Source of the DNA: a virus
Length of the DNA stretch: 23,789 bases
Direction: 5' to 3' (one strand)
Virus record (IMG/VR): IMGVR_UViG_3300017757_000163
Span: 1 to 23,789 of that record
The notes under the pieces are model-generated. The model saw only the letters and a list, made by a program, of their open reading frames with translations, searched no databases and had not been told where the DNA came from. The position numbers and the translations under genes are program-made. Each line of letters opens with the position of its first letter. Within the stretch, counting starts at the first letter, position 1. Positions 20,317 through 23,789 of this stretch are shown in pieces.

Positions 20317-20585
20317 TGGGTTTAATGAAGAAAATTAAAAAACTGGTGTCTCAAGTAAATAGTCAATCTCAAAACTATGGTGGAGTTCAGCAACTACCTA
20401 CATTTCCTATTGGTTATGACGAAAGAATACAATATTCTGAAGGAGGTCAAAGTATGTATGCTAAAAAGAAAATGATGGGTGGAGGTTCTACAGAACGTAG
20501 TGCTTACAATAAAGGAGGCTATGCTTCCGTACAAGAGATGGAAAAAATGTGTGGTAGCAGAACGGTAACGCAAAAAGTAAAATGA
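20316..20585 (+). CDS. Hypothetical protein, 89 aa
   Basis: A small basic protein, rich in glycine, lysine and methionine (MYAKKKMMGGGS, then NKGGYASVQEMEKMCG). Short proteins with this kind of composition occur between capsid and tail genes of marine phages, but no function is known to me. It begins in a TAATG overlap and ends in an ATGA overlap, so it is translated as part of a tightly coupled string. Confidence 0.68.
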   Translation: MGLMKKIKKLVSQVNSQSQNYGGVQQLPTFPIGYDERIQYSEGGQSMYAKKKMMGGGSTERSAYNKGGYASVQEMEKMCGSRTVTQKVK

Positions 20586-20725
20586 AAGTACCTGCTCCAA
20601 AAGGCTACCACTGGATGAAGTCTGGAAAGACTTTTAAGCTTATGAAAGATCCTAAAGACGGTTATAAGCCCCATAAGGGTGCAAGTAAATCAGCAACCTT
20701 TGAGGTTCAAAAGGCGCATAAATAA
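20582..20725 (+). CDS. Very small conserved phage protein, 47 aa
   Basis: A 47-residue lysine-rich protein beginning MKVPAPKGYHWM and ending with GASKSATFEVQKAHK. I recall closely similar peptides at this spot in other phages; the role is unknown. The ATG at 20582 overlaps the previous stop (ATGA) and its own TAA overlaps the next ATG (TAATG). It fills the space exactly between its neighbours, which strongly supports it being translated. Confidence 0.75.
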   Translation: MKVPAPKGYHWMKSGKTFKLMKDPKDGYKPHKGASKSATFEVQKAHK

Positions 20726-21492
20726 TGGCAACATATCTAGATTTAGCAAATGAACTCCTGCGGGAGATGAATGAGGTAGAGCTTACAAGTTCTAGCTTTG
20801 CTTCTGCTGTGGGTATTCAACAACACGTTAAAGACTCTATTAACAGGGCTTATCTAGATATTGTTAATGAAGAACCTCAGTGGCCTTTCCTTGCTGCTAA
20901 CCTAAGCGGTGAAACAGATCCTATGTACGGTAATGTGTATGTAGAAACTGTAGCAGGACAACGCTGGTATACTTTAAAACCTTCTAGTTCTTCGCTGACT
21001 ACTGACTATGGTTATATTGATTGGGATAATTTTTATCTTACTACGGTAGGTGTATCAGGAGAATCAGCACCTTATGTTGCAAGAAACTTACGTTTTACTA
21101 CAACAGAAGCTTGGAAAGATTATCGTCGTATTTCAGAAAATTTAGATGATGCAGATACGCAGCAGTATGGTGTACCTGATCGTGTTATTAAAAGTCCTGA
21201 TAATCGTAAGTTTGGTTTAAGTTCTATACCAGATAAAGTATACCGTGTTTGGTTTTATGCTTATGTACTACCTACAGAACTTTCTTTGTATAGTGATGAA
21301 ATTGTATTTGCAAATACTTATAAGCCTGTGCTTCTTAACAGAGCTAGATATTACATTTATCAATTTAAAGAAAGTCCTCAATTTTCTGCATTTGCGCTTG
21401 AAGATTATAAGCGTGGCTTGCGTTTGATGAAGCTTAATTTAATGGAGCCTAATCCGGGTGAGTTTAAAGATGATCGTATGAGGTTTGTTTAA
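20725..21492 (+). CDS. Head-tail adaptor, tail tubular protein A-like
   Basis: A 255-residue protein resembling tail tubular protein A (T7 gp11-like adaptor), which docks below the portal and starts the short tail. The N-terminal helical part (YLDLANELLREMNE, then HVKDSINRAYLDIVNEEPQWPFL) and the later beta-rich part with PDRVIKSPDNRKFGLS and YRVWFYAYVLP fit this type. The C-terminal helix (YYIYQFKESPQFSAFALEDYKRGL) is also typical. It lies upstream of the larger tail protein, with one-base overlaps on both sides (TAATG). The exact family name would need a profile search. Confidence 0.82.
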   Translation: MATYLDLANELLREMNEVELTSSSFASAVGIQQHVKDSINRAYLDIVNEEPQWPFLAANLSGETDPMYGNVYVETVAGQRWYTLKPSSSSLTTDYGYIDWDNFYLTTVGVSGESAPYVARNLRFTTTEAWKDYRRISENLDDADTQQYGVPDRVIKSPDNRKFGLSSIPDKVYRVWFYAYVLPTELSLYSDEIVFANTYKPVLLNRARYYIYQFKESPQFSAFALEDYKRGLRLMKLNLMEPNPGEFKDDRMRFV

Positions 21493-23096
21493 TGTCTCAG
21501 CCATTTGGTTTATCAGCTAGAGGAGGACTCTATACAAGTCTTAACCAACTTGAAATGCTTCAGCAGCCGGGGATTGCTTCTAAACTTACAAACTTTGAAG
21601 TAGATATTAATGGCGGCTATAGACGTGTAAATGGTTTTAGTATTTTTGGTGGTGGATCATCCGTAAGACCTAATGGGTCTAATAAAATATTAGGTATTAA
21701 AGTTTATGCTGATGGTGTAATAGTTTGTTCAGGTACAGGAATTTTTTTTAGTCAAGACGGAACCTCATGGATTTCTATATCTAAGCAAAGTGTACATAGC
21801 AGTGGAGATAACTACACAACCTTTACAGGACGTACAGATTTAACTCGTAGCGATCAGAATCAAACAAGTTTTTCATTATTTGAAGGTATTTCAGACTACG
21901 GTGAAATTATTATATGTGATGGATCTAACAAACCTTATTTTTTTAGAATGGAAGGAACAGGAGCCTTAGCAACAAGAACTTTTTTTGCCGGTGAAATTAC
22001 AGTAAGTGGTACAGTTTCTCCAACAGTAGGAACTATACATGATAAACATCTTGTAGTTTCAGGTGCTGAAGGTGCAGAAAATACAATTTTTTATAGTAAA
22101 ACAAACGATCCTGATGATTTTACAGGAAGTGGTTCAGGCTCTATTGTACTTGAAGATCAAGTAGTAGGTTTGGCTAGTTTTCGTAACGACCTTGTTATTT
22201 TTTGTAAAAATAGTATTTTTAAATTGTTGAATATTAATGATTCTTCAAATATTACAATACAGCCTGTAACAAAAAATGTAGGTTGTATTAGTGCTGCAAG
22301 TATTCAAGAAATGGGCGGTAACTTGTTATTTTTAAGCCCAGATGGTTTAAGAACTGTTGCAGGTACAGCCCGTATTGGAGACGTTGAGTTAGGTGCTGTA
22401 AGTAGACCTATACAATCTATTATTCAAACTATAGCAGATAGTGTAAATACTTTAACTATTAGCAGTGTAGTATTAAGAGATAATTCACAATATAGATTAT
22501 TTTATAATACTAATGGTACAGCTAATAGTTCTGCTAAAGGTTTTATAGCTACTTTAACAAATGAAGGTTTCCAGTTTTCAGAATTACAAGGAATTAAAGC
22601 TACAGCTATAACATCTGATTTTGCTTCCGACGGTGTTGAAAAAACATTTCATGGAGACGGTGATGGTTATATTTATAATCATAATATAGGTAATTCGTAT
22701 GATTATGGGGGTACGCCTGCAAATATTACAGCTTCGTATCAAACACCTAATTTAGATTTTGGTGATGTAGGAACTAAAAAAACTATGCGTTATGTCAGGA
22801 TTTCTGTAAGTCCTGAAGGCGGTATTCAACCAACATTACGTGTGCGCTATGATTATGAAGATCCTCTTATCGCACAACCTTTAGATTACATTTTAGATAG
22901 TATTCCTTTGCCTAGTCTTTTTGGTTCAGGCATTTTTGGTACTAATGTTTTTGGAGCTACTCCTGATCCATTAGTACGTCAAGCAATACAAGGTAGTGGA
23001 CATACTGTAAGTTTTATTGTAACAAGTTCAGATCAAAATGCACCATTTACTATTAATGGTTTATATGTAGATTATACCCCTTCAGGTAGGAGATAA
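21492..23096 (+). CDS. Tail tube/nozzle protein, tail tubular protein B-like
   Basis: A 534-residue beta-rich protein. It opens with QPFGLSARGGLYTSLNQ, then LQQPGIASKLTNFEVDINGGYRRVNGF, a signature of phage tail nozzle or stabilisation proteins that follow the adaptor gene. Repeated short strands through residues 60-450 fit a beta-propeller-like body, as in T7 gp12. The C-terminal part (RYVRISVSPEGG, then FTINGLYVDY) resembles the closing strands of such proteins. The gene is A/T-richer than the capsid and terminase genes. The next gene begins three bases after its stop region, with its ribosome site inside this gene. Confidence 0.8.
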   Translation: MSQPFGLSARGGLYTSLNQLEMLQQPGIASKLTNFEVDINGGYRRVNGFSIFGGGSSVRPNGSNKILGIKVYADGVIVCSGTGIFFSQDGTSWISISKQSVHSSGDNYTTFTGRTDLTRSDQNQTSFSLFEGISDYGEIIICDGSNKPYFFRMEGTGALATRTFFAGEITVSGTVSPTVGTIHDKHLVVSGAEGAENTIFYSKTNDPDDFTGSGSGSIVLEDQVVGLASFRNDLVIFCKNSIFKLLNINDSSNITIQPVTKNVGCISAASIQEMGGNLLFLSPDGLRTVAGTARIGDVELGAVSRPIQSIIQTIADSVNTLTISSVVLRDNSQYRLFYNTNGTANSSAKGFIATLTNEGFQFSELQGIKATAITSDFASDGVEKTFHGDGDGYIYNHNIGNSYDYGGTPANITASYQTPNLDFGDVGTKKTMRYVRISVSPEGGIQPTLRVRYDYEDPLIAQPLDYILDSIPLPSLFGSGIFGTNVFGATPDPLVRQAIQGSGHTVSFIVTSSDQNAPFTINGLYVDYTPSGRR

Positions 23097-23099
23097 TAA

Positions 23100-23789
23100 A
23101 TGGCTCAAAGCTATACAAGACAAAGTACATTTTCTGACGGGGATACTATATCAGCATCTTTGTTTAATAATGAATATAATCAACTTTTAAATGCTTTTAG
23201 TTATTCTGCTGGAAGTTCATCTAGTACAGGCCATAGACACGATGGTACTGCTGGACAAGGCGGTAATATTTTTAAAATTGGTGATCTTGATTTTCTTAAC
23301 AAGATCGAAGTAGATGGAACTAACAACCGTCTAGGTTTTTATGTAGAAGTTTCTAGTGCTGCTGTAGAGCAGATCCGTATTCAAGATGGTGCTATTGTAC
23401 CTGTTACGGATAATGATATTGATTTAGGTACGTCTTCTTTAGAGTTTAAAGATCTTTATATTGACGGTACTGCAAATCTTGACAGCCTTGTGCTAGGTAG
23501 TGGCTCTACAGTTACTGCTATTCTTGATGAAGATGATCTTAGTTCTGATAGTGCTACATCATTAGCTACGCAGCAATCTATTAAAGCTTACGTAGATGCA
23601 CAAGTAACTGCTCAAGACTTTGATTTTAGCGCAGACTCTGGAGGTTCTTTAAGTATTGACCTAGACAGTGAGGCTATGACCTTTACAGGCGGTACAGGTA
23701 TTGATACGTCTGGTTCAGGCAATGCAGTAACTTTTGCGATTGATAGTACTGTAACAACTCTTACGGGTTCTCAAACTCTTACTAACAAG
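23100..23789 (+). CDS. Tail fiber or spike protein, N-terminal part
   Basis: The first 230 residues of a gene that runs off the right edge. The N-terminus (MAQSYTRQSTFSDGDTISASLFNNEYNQLLNAF) is typical of fiber proteins that attach to the tail. It is followed by a GHRHDGTAGQGG stretch and then by repeated beta segments: DNDIDLGTSSLEFKDLYIDGTA, SLATQQSIKAYVDAQV, and Thr/Gly/Ser-rich repeats to the end. Such proteins bind the host surface. GGAG lies seven bases before the ATG, inside the end of the previous gene. The receptor-binding end is outside the window. Confidence 0.85.
   Translation, partial: MAQSYTRQSTFSDGDTISASLFNNEYNQLLNAFSYSAGSSSSTGHRHDGTAGQGGNIFKIGDLDFLNKIEVDGTNNRLGFYVEVSSAAVEQIRIQDGAIVPVTDNDIDLGTSSLEFKDLYIDGTANLDSLVLGSGSTVTAILDEDDLSSDSATSLATQQSIKAYVDAQVTAQDFDFSADSGGSLSIDLDSEAMTFTGGTGIDTSGSGNAVTFAIDSTVTTLTGSQTLTNK

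Overview
This window is part of a tailed double-stranded DNA phage genome, most likely a lytic podovirus-type phage of a (probably marine) Gram-negative bacterium. It carries a T7-like replication set (family A DNA polymerase, primase-helicase, single-stranded DNA-binding protein, endonuclease I, exonuclease) beside a structural set with a very long portal of the size seen in P22-like phages. No RNA polymerase, integrase or repressor gene is visible. The promoters that can be seen are near-perfect or perfect bacterial sigma70 sites, so the phage appears to use host RNA polymerase. These lifestyle and host statements are inference; the gene families are read from protein motifs.

Layout. Positions 1-12001 are all transcribed leftward (minus strand). 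From the centre outward: a basic first gene (12001-11627), a 29-residue membrane peptide, several small genes, a GP88-family protein, a DUF932 protein, eight very small overlapping genes (8847-7221), then the replication block: SSB, a small coiled protein, primase-helicase, DNA polymerase, a GIY-YIG/T5orf172-type protein, a PD-(D/E)XK exonuclease, endonuclease I, DUF3310, a small basic protein and the start of a ribonucleotide reductase large subunit that runs off the left edge. Positions 12784-23789 are all rightward: small terminase, a small HTH-like protein, large terminase, portal, an overprinted small gene, a structural protein with a dockerin-like loop, scaffold, major capsid protein, three small proteins, two tail proteins and a tail fiber cut by the right edge. 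Genes are packed tightly with ATGA/TAATG-type overlaps, and many leftward genes begin with TTG or GTG behind good Shine-Dalgarno sites.

The two arms diverge from a 782-base non-coding region (12002-12783), the most unusual part of the window. At its right end are two back-to-back promoters, each exactly TTGACA-17-TATAAT, whose -35 boxes are the two arms of one palindrome. The rightward promoter places its expected transcription start on the A of the first ATG, implying a leaderless mRNA. The leftward one makes a leader of about 700 bases holding a 60-base-period repeat and at least ten strong inverted repeats in a row. One of these shares its apical sequence GTCGTAAGAC and a three-base bulge with two hairpins elsewhere in the left arm (9976-10025, 11061-11113), each just upstream of a leftward gene group. 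A second notable point is the DNA polymerase: its 3'-5' exonuclease motif lies upstream of any ATG/GTG/TTG in frame, and the best start is an ATT overlapping the helicase stop codon.

Working together, the left arm takes over the cell, makes nucleotides and replicates the genome, while the right arm packages it and builds the particle. UUCG-loop terminators at 6491, 11110 and 11602 (leftward) and 20066 (rightward) appear to tune transcript levels, the last one just after the major capsid gene.
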